This document shows, one piece after another, positions 34,904 to 43,544 of a DNA stretch of 64,000 nucleotides. This DNA comes from Neobacillus drentensis NBRC 102427 (GTDB taxonomy: Bacteria; Bacillota; Bacilli; Bacillales; Cytobacillaceae): contig NZ_BCUX01000008.1 of NCBI RefSeq assembly GCF_001591445.1, positions 62,001 through 126,000 on the forward strand. Direction: 5' to 3'. The position numbers were made by a program, and so were the translations under genes. A model generated the notes under the pieces. That model was not told where the DNA came from. It was given only the letters and a program-made list of their open reading frames with translations, and did not search any database. How positions within the stretch are numbered: position 1 is the stretch's first letter; each line of letters starts with the position of its first letter.

Positions 34904-35707
34904 ATGCCACAAACTACTGGGAATGGTATAAATCTCTATTATGAGGTTCATGGAGAGGGAGAACCTCTACTATTAATAATGGGGTTGTCGCTTAATTCAA
35001 AATCTTGGTTTAGAACTCTCCCCGCTCTAAGTGAGCATTATAAAGTAATTATTTTTGATAATCGTGGTACAGGTCTTAGTGATAAACCTAAAACCCCTTA
35101 TTCAATCGCACAAATGGCAGAAGATGCTAGGTGCGTCATGGATGCTGCCGGTGTTGACTCTGCCCATGTCTATGGTATTTCCATGGGTGGGATGATTGCA
35201 CAAAGATTAGCGCTTATGTATCCCGAAAAAGTCCGATCCCTTATTCTAGGTTGTACAACCTCTGGAGGGGTCAATCATGTACAGCCTGGTGCAGATGTCT
35301 CGATGTTAATGCTTTCGAGGGGTTCTTCTGTTGCAACACCGGAAGAAATGGCTTGGGCAACTGTTCCAATCCTTTACAGTCATGACTTTATAGAGAATCA
35401 GCGGGATTTAGTTGCAGAGGACATACAAAAAAGAATAGAGATCCCTGTGCTTCCCTATGCCTATATGCTCCAGCTCCAAGCCTGCTTAGCTCATGATACC
35501 TACAACAAGATAGACCAAATTAAGGCTCCAACCTTGGTTATCCATGGCGATGAAGATAAATTAGTTCCCTACCAAAATGGGGTAACCTTAGCAGAAAAAA
35601 TTCCAAATGCCGAATTTTTGACGATTCAAGGTGCCGGACATATTTATATAACCGAAGCCAATGATTTAGTAAATGAAAGAGTGTTAGAATTTATAAAGAA
35701 ACAATAG
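34904..35707 (+). CDS. Alpha/beta hydrolase C
   Basis: A 267-residue alpha/beta hydrolase of a different subgroup from A and B (3-oxoadipate enol-lactonase or esterase-like). Visible are the oxyanion motif LLIMGLSLNSKSW, nucleophile GISMGGMIAQ (Ser near residue 95), Asp in VIHGDEDKLVPY and His in GAGHIYITE. ATG 34904 follows AAAGGAGG. It lies 92 nt after hydrolase B in the same direction. The real substrate is unknown; the lactonase name often attached to such proteins would need the protocatechuate genes, which are absent. Confidence 0.85.
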   Translation: MPQTTGNGINLYYEVHGEGEPLLLIMGLSLNSKSWFRTLPALSEHYKVIIFDNRGTGLSDKPKTPYSIAQMAEDARCVMDAAGVDSAHVYGISMGGMIAQRLALMYPEKVRSLILGCTTSGGVNHVQPGADVSMLMLSRGSSVATPEEMAWATVPILYSHDFIENQRDLVAEDIQKRIEIPVLPYAYMLQLQACLAHDTYNKIDQIKAPTLVIHGDEDKLVPYQNGVTLAEKIPNAEFLTIQGAGHIYITEANDLVNERVLEFIKKQ

Positions 35708-35716
35708 TTTCTATAG

Positions 35717-35751
35717 AAATGCCCGATCTCAAAGTGGACCGGGCATTTTAG
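35717..35751 (+). terminator. Rho-independent terminator after hydrolase C
   Basis: AAATGCCCG and CGGGCATTTT form the stem, 10 nt past the stop. Confidence 0.8.
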
Positions 35752-35781
35752 TATCAAAGTTTAAGGTTTTCTTACTTTCTA

Positions 35782-37422
35782 TTAAGCTTTAACCTTCGAA
35801 ATCTCTTCATCTCTAAGAACTCTTCTTAATAATTTACCCACTGATGATTTTGGCAATTCAGCAAGAATTTCAACTTCCTTTGGTGCCTTATACGGCGCAA
35901 GGTTATCCTTTGCAAACTGTATGATTTTGTCCATAGAAAGTGTATAGCCTTGTTTAGGTTTTATAAACGCCTTCACTGTTTCCCCGCGGTAAGTATCCGG
36001 AACACCAATGACAATGGCCTCTTCGACACCTTCTAACATGTAGAGGACTTCCTCAACTTCACGTGGATAAACATTGTATCCACTTGCAATAATCATATCC
36101 TTCTGGCGGTCAAGGATATAAAAATAGCCGTCTTCATCCATCTTGGCAATATCGCCAGTAAATAACCAGCCATCTTTTAATACCTCTTCTGTATCCTTTG
36201 GCCGATTCCAGTACCCCTTCATTACTTGAGGACCACTGACAATTAGCTCGCCAGATTCACCAACTGGAACATCAATATATTCACCGTCTTCTGTCTCGCG
36301 AACAATCCTTACCACCGTGCTTGGAACAGGGATCCCGATACTGCCGTATTTTCTTGGGACAAACGGTGGATTAAACACCACTGTAGGTGCAGCCTCAGAT
36401 AGACCATACCCATCAAACAGTGTTGCCCCGGTTAATTTTTCAAATGTTTTTGCTTGTTCAACTGGTAATGGCGCACCACCACTGCCAACATACCACATTT
36501 TATCTAACCAAGAATCCTTTATTAATTCCGGCTGGCTGTTTAACGCAAAATACATGGTCGGAACTCCTGCAAAGAGGAATGGCTTTTCCCGATTAATCGT
36601 TTCAACTACTTCTTTTACATCAAAGCGTGGTAACACAATCTGATTGGCACCTTCTCGAATTCCACAAAGGGCCACACTAGAAAGCCCATAAACATGAAAC
36701 ATGGGCAGAACAGTAATCATTTTAAAAGACTCTGGCATATTTTCACAGGTGTTATAAATAAAATCGCAGACCTGATTAAAATTAGCCAATAGATTATAAT
36801 GAGTCAGCATAACCCCTTTAGGAACACCTGTTGTTCCACCTGTATATTGTAAAACGGCTACATCTTCATGCGGGTCAATTTCAACTGCTGGAACATCAAT
36901 CTCCTCCTGAAGGACCTCTTCAAAATAATGGTCGCCTTCTCTTAATTCCTGTCTTTCCTCTCCAAAACTAACAACAATAACTCTTTTCAAGGTTGTGTCA
37001 GATTGAACTCTTTTAACCTTAGGATAAAAAGCATCTAACGCTACCATGAACTTGGCTCCTGAATCGTCCAAAACATAGGCAATTTCCCTTTCCACGTACA
37101 TCGGATTCACTTGGACTGCAATTCCACCTAATCGGAAAATAGCAAATAACGTGAAAATATAATGGGGGCTATTGGGAAGCATAATGGCTACACGGTCACC
37201 TTTTTTAAAGCCTTGTTTATGTAATGAAGATGCGAGCCGATCGACAATAATTTTTGTTTCCGTGAAACTAAAAACTTTTCCATAAAAAGTAAAAGCTGGT
37301 TTATCACCAAAACGTTTTACTGCGCCTTCTAAGAAATCATATAACGACTCATGCTTTACACATACATTCTCACTTACTCTGGGATCATACAATTTTAACC
37401 AGGGCTTTTGCTGATATACCAT
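35782..37422 (-). CDS. Long-chain acyl-CoA synthetase B
   Basis: An AMP-forming acyl-CoA ligase of 546 residues and a close paralog of the PHA-operon ligase. It keeps YTGGTTGVPKGVMLTH, GYGLSEAAPT, DGWLFTGDIAKMDEDGYFYI and the C-terminal LPKSSVGKLLRR lysine. The start is ATG 37422, eight bases after GAGGAGG; the TTG at 37428 is too close to that site. It is monocistronic and separated from the PHA operon by hydrolases B and C. The pair probably arose by local duplication. Confidence 0.88.
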   Translation of the reverse strand: MVYQQKPWLKLYDPRVSENVCVKHESLYDFLEGAVKRFGDKPAFTFYGKVFSFTETKIIVDRLASSLHKQGFKKGDRVAIMLPNSPHYIFTLFAIFRLGGIAVQVNPMYVEREIAYVLDDSGAKFMVALDAFYPKVKRVQSDTTLKRVIVVSFGEERQELREGDHYFEEVLQEEIDVPAVEIDPHEDVAVLQYTGGTTGVPKGVMLTHYNLLANFNQVCDFIYNTCENMPESFKMITVLPMFHVYGLSSVALCGIREGANQIVLPRFDVKEVVETINREKPFLFAGVPTMYFALNSQPELIKDSWLDKMWYVGSGGAPLPVEQAKTFEKLTGATLFDGYGLSEAAPTVVFNPPFVPRKYGSIGIPVPSTVVRIVRETEDGEYIDVPVGESGELIVSGPQVMKGYWNRPKDTEEVLKDGWLFTGDIAKMDEDGYFYILDRQKDMIIASGYNVYPREVEEVLYMLEGVEEAIVIGVPDTYRGETVKAFIKPKQGYTLSMDKIIQFAKDNLAPYKAPKEVEILAELPKSSVGKLLRRVLRDEEISKVKA

Positions 37423-37715
37423 AAACAAATCCTCCTCAGGTATTCAAATTTTTAAATCCAGTTAAATTATTGTTTCAATTGAGAATTTTGTAAACATGAC
37501 ATTCTCGACAATATTCCTCAATAACTTCAGGGTTTTATAAAAAATAAGAATACCTATCAGTCTACTTCCCGTTTTCCAAAGCGCATATGTCGAACAATGC
37601 CAGAATTGTATCAATTGTTCACAAAATCATAACAATTATTTGTGAAATTTATTTGAAAATCGACCGAATCGAATTTGTAAAAACTTCGTTAAATAAAGTG
37701 GAAATGCTACCCGAA

Positions 37716-38336
37716 TTAGTGAGCCTGAATTGTAATATCAATCGTCTTATACGCAATCAAATAGGTTGCCAATGAGTATACAGCCTCAGTAAAACCAAGG
37801 ATGGTAATGGATACTCCAAAGATGAATAAGTTAAAGAATAAAATAAATTGTCCTATGGTAAAAGCGCTGCGTTTACTAAAAAGAATCGCTAAAACTTCTG
37901 TACCATCTAAACAACCACCACACCGAATCGTTATTCCGACCCCCAATCCCAAGCTAATTCCTCCAAAAAGAATCACTAATATTGGGTTGTGTGTGATGAC
38001 AGGAAAATTCTCTAATAGGTGTGTTCCAAATGATAGAACAAGAATAGCAAAAAGACTCAGCATTAAAAATCTTCTTCCTAGAAATGAATAAGCTAATAAG
38101 AAAAAGGGAGTATTTAGTATTAATAGATATAATCCAATTTCTTGATTTGTAATATGGGAGAGAAGGATGCTTATGCCAATAATCCCTCCATCTATAACAA
38201 AATTTCCCACTAGAAATAGTTGCAGTGAAATTGTAACAAGTGATACACCGCAAAAAATAAGCCCTGCCCGTTTAAAAAGGGAGATCTCACTTGATCTAGA
38301 AAAATCAGAATAATATTTTATGCGTTTTATATTCAT
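37716..38336 (-). CDS. YitT-family membrane protein lacking the C-terminal DUF2179 domain
   Basis: A 206-residue membrane protein with five or so helices and the YitT signature VIDGGIIGISILLSHITNQEIGLYLLILNTPFF, GGISLGLGVGITIRCGGCLDGTEVLA and FTEAVYSLATYLIAYKTIDITI. Family members normally continue for about 80 residues as a soluble DUF2179 domain; here the frame stops at TAA right at the domain boundary, and the following DNA does not obviously encode the missing part. It may be a C-terminally truncated gene or a short variant. ATG 38336 is preferred over the longer reading from 38375. Confidence 0.75.
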   Translation of the reverse strand: MNIKRIKYYSDFSRSSEISLFKRAGLIFCGVSLVTISLQLFLVGNFVIDGGIIGISILLSHITNQEIGLYLLILNTPFFLLAYSFLGRRFLMLSLFAILVLSFGTHLLENFPVITHNPILVILFGGISLGLGVGITIRCGGCLDGTEVLAILFSKRSAFTIGQFILFFNLFIFGVSITILGFTEAVYSLATYLIAYKTIDITIQAH

Positions 38337-38430
38337 ATTTACTCGTCCCCTTTTTGCCCTTAAATGCAGTGACACGTGTATTAAATATATTCGGTAAAAA
38401 GATAAACATTCTCTACCTCCCCAATTGTAA

Positions 38431-38476
38431 AAAAAGAGCCGCTAGGAACAAATTATTCTTTGCTCCTAACGGCTCT
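38431..38476 (-). terminator. Rho-independent terminator after the tiny ORF
   Basis: A long stem AGAGCCG..TAGGA with its complement TCCTA..CGGCTCT, followed on the minus strand by seven T. It lies 8 nt past the stop of the 36-residue ORF. Confidence 0.85.
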
Positions 38477-38483
38477 ATTATTT

Positions 38484-38594
38484 TCAAGCTTGAGATGTAA
38501 ACGGATGTTTAAATTCCTCGGGAAGCAAGACGTTAGATAGATTTTTAATAAAAAGAACATTAACTTTTAATAAATGACAAACTATCCAAGTCAT
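38484..38594 (-). CDS. Possible 36-residue protein beside trpB
   Basis: A short frame that starts MTWIVCHLLKVNVLFIKNLS and ends PFTSQA. ATG 38594 has AGGGGGATAGG upstream, and a strong terminator follows the TGA by 8 nt. There is also a separate terminator between it and trpB, so it would need either read-through or its own promoter. No family recognised; the first half is hydrophobic. Its ribosome site and flanking terminators raise it above chance, but a non-coding transcript is equally possible. Confidence 0.4.
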   Translation of the reverse strand: MTWIVCHLLKVNVLFIKNLSNVLLPEEFKHPFTSQA

Positions 38595-38612
38595 CCTATC
38601 CCCCTATTGAAA

Positions 38613-38649
38613 CTACAAAAGGACGAGTCCTTTATCGACTTGTCCTTTT
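38613..38649 (-). terminator. Rho-independent terminator after trpB
   Basis: AAAAGGAC.AGT and ACT.GTCCTTTT pair across a ten-base loop, 12 nt past the trpB stop. Confidence 0.75.
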
Positions 38650-38660
38650 ATGTGTGATTA

Positions 38661-39830
38661 CTAGTTTAGCATCTTAAATACTTGCTCCACATCTTTATCG
38701 CCACGACCTGATAGGTTAACAATCAATATATCGTCGGTAGCCAATTCTTTAGCCAGTTTTATCGCATATGCTACAGCATGAGAACTTTCCAAGGCAGGAA
38801 TAATGCCTTCCGTCTTGCTTAACACTTGAAACGCCTCTAACGCCTCCTGCCCAGTTACGGTTACATATTCAGCACGCCCGCTTGTTTTCAAATGGCTGTG
38901 CTCTGGTCCGACACCAGGATAATCAAGTCCCGCAGCAATCGAATACGTTGGTTTAGGCTCGCCCTTTTCATCTAGTAATGTTAAACATCTAAAACCATGG
39001 ATTACACCTGGGACACCTTCAGTCAGAGTCGGCGCCTCCGCGGGTTCTACCCCAATTAAACGCACATCTTTTTCATAAATATAATGAGCAAAGGCTCCAA
39101 TGGCATTACTTCCGCCTCCTGCACAGGCAATCACCGCTGTCGGAAGCCTGCCTTCTTTTTCAAGAACCTGGCGCTTTGACTCTTCACTTATAATTGATTG
39201 AAAATGTTTGACCATTGATGGATATGGGTGTGGACCCACAGCTGAACCTAATAGGTAAAAGGTACTTTTATAGTTTTGCACCAAGTCGCCTAAGGCTTCG
39301 TCAACCGCATCCTTTAAACGGCCCTGCCCCTTTTCTACTGGTACAACTTTCGCTCCTAATAATTCCATTCGAAAGACGTTGAGCGCTTGACGTTCCGTAT
39401 CCAGCTTGCCCATATAAATGATACATTCCATCCCGAACATGGCACATGCGGTTGCAGTTGCCACACCGTGCTGGCCTGCTCCGGTTTCAGCAATAATTCG
39501 CTTCGCACCCATTCGTTTGGCTAAAAGAATCTGACCGATGGCATTATTAATTTTGTGTGCCCCCGTATGATTTAAATCTTCTCGTTTCAGATATATTTTT
39601 GCCCCTTGATTTTGTTTGGTTAAATTTTCAGCGAAGGTTAACGGATTTTCTCTGCCTATATATTCCTTTAAGTAATACTTAAATTCCTCAATAAATTCCG
39701 GATCATCCTTATAACGGAAAAATTGTTCTTCTAATTCGTTCATTACTAGTTGTAGCTCCTCGGGTACAAAGCTTCCGCCAAACTCTCCAAAATACCCTTT
39801 CTTCTCTACACTAACTCTCTCCATGCTCAT
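38661..39830 (-). CDS. trpB: Tryptophan synthase beta chain, stand-alone and divergent
   Basis: A PLP enzyme that joins indole and serine to tryptophan. The PLP lysine motif [13 protein letters not shown], phosphate-binding AGGGSNAIG and GRGDKD end motif are intact in 389 residues. Several positions that are near-invariant in trp-operon TrpB differ, e.g. GSFVPEEL for GRYVPETL and [12 protein letters not shown] for GRPTPLYFAERL. No other trp gene is nearby. It may therefore be a secondary TrpB that salvages indole or has another beta-replacement activity. ATG 39830 follows AAGGAG. No T-box or TRAP-like leader was seen upstream. Confidence 0.85.
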   Translation of the reverse strand: MSMERVSVEKKGYFGEFGGSFVPEELQLVMNELEEQFFRYKDDPEFIEEFKYYLKEYIGRENPLTFAENLTKQNQGAKIYLKREDLNHTGAHKINNAIGQILLAKRMGAKRIIAETGAGQHGVATATACAMFGMECIIYMGKLDTERQALNVFRMELLGAKVVPVEKGQGRLKDAVDEALGDLVQNYKSTFYLLGSAVGPHPYPSMVKHFQSIISEESKRQVLEKEGRLPTAVIACAGGGSNAIGAFAHYIYEKDVRLIGVEPAEAPTLTEGVPGVIHGFRCLTLLDEKGEPKPTYSIAAGLDYPGVGPEHSHLKTSGRAEYVTVTGQEALEAFQVLSKTEGIIPALESSHAVAYAIKLAKELATDDILIVNLSGRGDKDVEQVFKMLN

Positions 39831-40016
39831 CTCGACTCCTTCTAAACTATTATTTAAACTAGCCTCTATCTAATTAACTGAATATTCCTTTAATTATTTT
39901 ACCATACTGTCTATTTTCTGCAACCATTAACTCTCCTGAACTAATTGAAAAAGCCTGCACTGTTTCAGATAAAGGGTTCCGTCTTCGGGTGCTTTCTTAT
40001 TAAAAGACACAAGATT

Positions 40017-40045
40017 GACGTATGAATCGCATACGTCTTTTCTTT
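40017..40045 (+). terminator. Orphan plus-strand terminator-like hairpin
   Basis: GACGTATG and CATACGTC pair around AATCG and are followed by TTTTCTTT on the plus strand, yet no plus-strand gene precedes it. Confidence 0.55.
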
Positions 40046-40153
40046 ATTTATCAAGGTTTCTTCGAAATTTCATTAACTTTGACATAGCAATTGAGGATCA
40101 GAGGATCCGCATCTATCTGTTGGGGGGAGCGGTAGGATAATTACCCGAGCTAA

Positions 40154-40296
40154 TAAATAGACGGAAAAATTCCGCTTAATTCGTAATTATTATTAAAAAA
40201 GGCTTAAATAGACGGAGAGATTCCGCCTATTGACTCGAAAAATTCGAAAAGGGAAGATTTTTCTTTGCATAACCGGAAAATCTCCGCTTATTTTAC
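40154..40296. repeat. AATAGACGGA...TCCGCTTATT intergenic repeat, cluster 1
   Basis: Contains AAATAGACGGAAAAATTCCG at 40155, AAATAGACGGAGAGATTCCG at about 40206, then TATTGACTCG and CCGGAAAATCTCCGCTTATT to 40294. The same order of elements recurs at 53250-53443. The CGGA/TCCG cores make small hairpins. Confidence 0.7.
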
Positions 40297-40389
40297 TTTT
40301 TTATATACCATTAACGATGTCAATACGACTGTCATTTCGGTACGTATTTTATGAAAAGCACCTCAAAAGGTAACCCTTTATGTTTCAGA

Positions 40390-40416
40390 TAGGCTATCAA
40401 AAAATTTCGATAGCCT
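40390..40416 (+). terminator. Second orphan plus-strand terminator-like hairpin
   Basis: AGGCTATC and GATAGCCT with an A/T-rich loop are followed by TTTTTATTT. No plus-strand gene ends here. Confidence 0.55.
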
Positions 40417-40445
40417 TTTTATTTGGTCTACCTTCCTTAAATAAA

Positions 40446-40484
40446 ATAAAAAATTGCCGAGAAAAATACCCTTTCTCGACAATC
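40446..40484 (-). terminator. Rho-independent terminator of the yknWXYZ operon
   Basis: ATTG.CGAGAAA pairs with TTTCTCG.CAAT and is followed on the minus strand by a T-rich tract, about 50 nt past the yknZ stop. Confidence 0.75.
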
Positions 40485-40534
40485 TGCCTGCACGGTTGTG
40501 CAGACTCTTTTCACTAGATTCTATTATTTTCTCT

Positions 40535-41728
40535 TTATTCATATCTCAAGGAATCAATAGGATCCAGTTTAGAAGCCTTATTTGCTGGGAGCAGTCCAAA
40601 CACAACCCCAATGACCATCGAAAATAGAACTCCGCCTAACACTACTTGCCAAGACACCAAAGCTGGCCAGCCTGCAAAGAAACTCACGATTGTTGACGTT
40701 CCCCACCCAAGCAAGATTCCGAGGATGCCACCAATAAAGGTCAGTGTCATCGATTCAATTAAAAATTGTGTTAACACCTGACCTCGTGTGGCCCCCAATG
40801 CCATCCGGATTCCTATTTCCCTTGTTCTTTCGGTCACCGATACGAGCATAATATTCATGACGCCAATCCCGCCGACAAATAAAGAAATCCCTGCAATACT
40901 GCCGATAATTAGGGTCATAATTTTTGTGATTTGTCCTACTCCCTGAGCGATTTCTTCCATATTGATAACCTGGTAAGATTTCTCCGTATTATGCAGGTTA
41001 TTTAAAAGCTTTGCTGCCTTTTTACCTGCCACCTGCAATTGGTCAGCTGAAGCAACTTGCAGGGTTACTTGGGTAAAATCGCTGCTACCGTAAATAGTTT
41101 TCCAAGTTTGGAATGGGATATAGACCTCCATTGAACCAAAGGCAAAGAGACCTGTTGGTTTTTCAAGGACCCCGATAATTTCGATTGGCTGGTTGGCAAC
41201 CATAACAACATTACCAACTGGATTTTTCCCTTTAAAAAGTTCCTCTTGTAATTTATTACTAACTAGCCCTGCCCGCCGGCCGCCTAAAAAATCAGAAGCA
41301 GAAAAATTCCTTCCCTTGGCAACCTTCAGCTCATTTAATTTAAGATATGCTTGATTAATACCGGTTGTCGACACATCCCCTGTTTCCTCTTGGAAGCGAA
41401 TGGCCGACAATTTAGTGCTTGATGCAACTACACTCTTTATTTCTGGAATTTGTTCAAGCGCCCTGATATCTTCCTGTTTGAAAGGAGCCTGTTGAAATAT
41501 ATTAGGGTTTGCTCGAATTTCCTCATCAGAAGGCTGATAAAACAATTCAATTGTATTCCCCGGGCCTGTAATCTGTGTTTTTAACATCGCCTCTCCGCCC
41601 TGCCCGATGGCTACCACGATGATGACAGCACCGACGCCAATAATAATTCCAAGCATCGTCAGAATACTGCGCATTTTATGAGCTTTAAGGGAGCTTAATG
41701 CCATAAATAGATTTTCCATAAAACTCAT
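40535..41728 (-). CDS. yknZ: MacB-type ABC transporter permease YknZ
   Basis: The permease of a Ykn-type transporter that in B. subtilis protects against the SDP toxin. Its 397 residues match YknZ. Seen are the N-terminal helix SLKAHKMRSILTMLGIIIGVGAV, a large extracytoplasmic MacB core domain (about residues 45-260), and three C-terminal helices with the FtsX signature VTERTREIGIRMALGATRGQVL. Its start overlaps the yknY stop by 4 nt. Last gene of the four-gene operon. Confidence 0.9.
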   Translation of the reverse strand: MSFMENLFMALSSLKAHKMRSILTMLGIIIGVGAVIIVVAIGQGGEAMLKTQITGPGNTIELFYQPSDEEIRANPNIFQQAPFKQEDIRALEQIPEIKSVVASSTKLSAIRFQEETGDVSTTGINQAYLKLNELKVAKGRNFSASDFLGGRRAGLVSNKLQEELFKGKNPVGNVVMVANQPIEIIGVLEKPTGLFAFGSMEVYIPFQTWKTIYGSSDFTQVTLQVASADQLQVAGKKAAKLLNNLHNTEKSYQVINMEEIAQGVGQITKIMTLIIGSIAGISLFVGGIGVMNIMLVSVTERTREIGIRMALGATRGQVLTQFLIESMTLTFIGGILGILLGWGTSTIVSFFAGWPALVSWQVVLGGVLFSMVIGVVFGLLPANKASKLDPIDSLRYE

Positions 41729-42417
41729 TCAATTTGCCCCCTTACACCCTCAGAAGGAGACAGAATCCTTCCGTCTCTAACCATAATCGTTCTGTTCGCG
41801 TATTCCGCCACTTCAGATTCATGGGTAACAACGATAATGGTTACACCTTCCTCATTCAGTTCCTTAAATTGTTCCATTATGTCCTTACTGGTTTTCGAAT
41901 CAAGAGCTCCAGTTGGCTCATCAGCTAAAATTAGTTTAGGTGTATTGACAATCGCTCTAGCAATCGCAACACGCTGCTTTTGTCCCCCTGATAATGCATT
42001 AGGAAGATGGTTCATTCGATCGATAAGTCCGACTTTTATTAATGCTTCTTCCGCACGGGCCTGGCGCTCTTTTTTTGAGATTCCGGCATAAATCATTGGC
42101 AGCTCGACATTTTTTAAAGCTGACAAACGCGGCAGTAAATGGAACTGTTGAAAGACAAAGCCTATTGATTGATTTCTAACCCGTGCCAATTCCTTGTCAT
42201 TATAATGCGATACATTTTCACCGCCAAGGTAATACTCTCCTTCAGTCGGTTTATCTAGACAGCCAATAATATTCATTAAGGTTGATTTACCTGAACCAGA
42301 TGGACCCATAATGGCAGCAAATTCACCTTCGTGAATCTTAAGATCGATACCGTTTAAGACAGGGACACTTTCTTTTCCAAGCAAAAACGATCTAGTGATG
42401 GATTCTAGCCGGATCAT
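41725..42417 (-). CDS. yknY: ABC transporter ATP-binding protein YknY
   Basis: A MacB/LolD-type ATPase of 230 residues. Walker A GPSGSGKST, Q-loop FVFQQFHLLPRL, signature LSGGQKQRVAIARA, Walker B LILADEPTGALD and switch VVTHESEVA are intact. It energises YknZ in the membrane; such transporters couple hydrolysis to extracytoplasmic conformational change. It overlaps yknX by 4 nt and yknZ by 4 nt, so all three are translationally coupled. Length and order match the B. subtilis operon. Confidence 0.9.
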   Translation of the reverse strand: MIRLESITRSFLLGKESVPVLNGIDLKIHEGEFAAIMGPSGSGKSTLMNIIGCLDKPTEGEYYLGGENVSHYNDKELARVRNQSIGFVFQQFHLLPRLSALKNVELPMIYAGISKKERQARAEEALIKVGLIDRMNHLPNALSGGQKQRVAIARAIVNTPKLILADEPTGALDSKTSKDIMEQFKELNEEGVTIIVVTHESEVAEYANRTIMVRDGRILSPSEGVRGQIE

Positions 42418-43544
42418 TTGACTGTCACTTCCAACCCATCCTTAATATTATCAGGTCCATTAACAATAACTTTGTCCCCTTTTGAAACACCCTTAAGGAT
42501 TTCAATCTTCTTCCCTGATGTAATGCCGGTTTTGACATCCTGCTTACGGGCTTTTCCATCCTTTACAAGATACACATATGGCTTATCCCCATCGTCAAAT
42601 AATGTATCTAGCGGCAGGACCATCGCTGTTTTTTTATCCGTTTCAATCTCCATGATGACTTGGAAGCCTGGTTTTAACGTTTTGGTATCACCAGAAATTT
42701 TTACGATGACGGGATATTGTACGGCCTGGGTGCCATTTTGCAAACCCGTTTGGCTTTGCTCAGGTAAAATAGCAGTCTTGGTAATAACGCCTTGCCACTC
42801 TTTGCCAGGGACTGCATCCGATCGAAGAACCACTTTTTGTCCACTGCTAACTTTTAGGGTGTCGTATTCTGACAAAAGCCCCGATGCTGTCATTCCTTCT
42901 AACTTACCAATATGTATAATAGGCTCGTTTGCTGCTTCGATCGAAGATGATGATGGCTTCTTTGCGGATAAAACGGTACCTGCGATTGTACTCTTAATCT
43001 TTAATTCATCTTGTTTTTTACTTATCAGGTCTTTTTGAAGTTCTGTTTGCTTTAGTTCGATGTTGGCTAACTTTTTTTCCATCTCAAGCTGTTCATATTC
43101 AGGAGCAAGCTGTTTTTTTGCTTCCTTTTTTCCTACTCCTACCTGCTCACTTAACGTCTTTTCTTTGTCTTTCAATTGATCAAGTTTCTTATCAATTTGG
43201 TCGATCTTTAAATTTGCAGATTCGACCGATAATTTATTTTGCTCAATTTCAAGCTCAAGCTGTGCGTTTTGCAGTTTGGCCAGGACAGTGCCTTTCTTTA
43301 CTGTCTGGCCTTCTTTGACTAGTAATTCCTTGATTTCCCCTTTTTCAGGTGTTGCATATACCATTTGTTCCTCCTGAAGTTTCACGGTTCCAGGAATCAT
43401 TAAAAGCGAAGAGATTTCCCCTTGACTAATTTCTGTGGTTTTAACGGAAGGTCCCTTAGTAAAAACCTGCCGGTAGACACTAACAGAAATCATAGAAATG
43501 ACCAAAATAATTACACCAAGCGCAATCCAAGTTTTCTTTTTCAT
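42414..43544 (-). CDS. yknX: HlyD-type adaptor protein YknX
   Basis: A membrane-anchored adaptor of 376 residues that links transporter and substrate outside the membrane. One N-terminal helix (residues 5-25) is followed by a lipoyl/barrel-sandwich half (VYATPEKGEIKELLVKEGQTVKKGTVLAKL), a long coiled-coil hairpin (about 95-180), and beta domains with GLSGLLSEYD-type and GFQVIMEIETD segments. It starts at the base where yknW stops. Size and order match YknX, whose hexamer is essential for toxin protection in B. subtilis. Confidence 0.9.
   Translation of the reverse strand: MKKKTWIALGVIILVISMISVSVYRQVFTKGPSVKTTEISQGEISSLLMIPGTVKLQEEQMVYATPEKGEIKELLVKEGQTVKKGTVLAKLQNAQLELEIEQNKLSVESANLKIDQIDKKLDQLKDKEKTLSEQVGVGKKEAKKQLAPEYEQLEMEKKLANIELKQTELQKDLISKKQDELKIKSTIAGTVLSAKKPSSSSIEAANEPIIHIGKLEGMTASGLLSEYDTLKVSSGQKVVLRSDAVPGKEWQGVITKTAILPEQSQTGLQNGTQAVQYPVIVKISGDTKTLKPGFQVIMEIETDKKTAMVLPLDTLFDDGDKPYVYLVKDGKARKQDVKTGITSGKKIEILKGVSKGDKVIVNGPDNIKDGLEVTVK

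Larger units (their letters stand above)
39831..40445. other. Gene-free region upstream of trpB with hairpins and repeats
   Basis: About 615 nt without a supportable ORF. It holds the trpB promoter, two plus-strand terminator-like hairpins, a TGTTTCAGATA motif seen twice (about 39963 and 40382), and one cluster of the AATAGACGGA/TCCGCTTATT repeat family. Confidence 0.55.

Noticed and set aside
39831-40016. T-box or TRAP-type leader upstream of trpB
   Set aside because: No T-box consensus with terminator/antiterminator pair and no run of GAG/UAG triplets was seen on the minus strand.
40154-40296. CRISPR array
   Set aside because: Repeated modules are short, imperfect and irregularly spaced, with no uniform spacers and no cas genes nearby.
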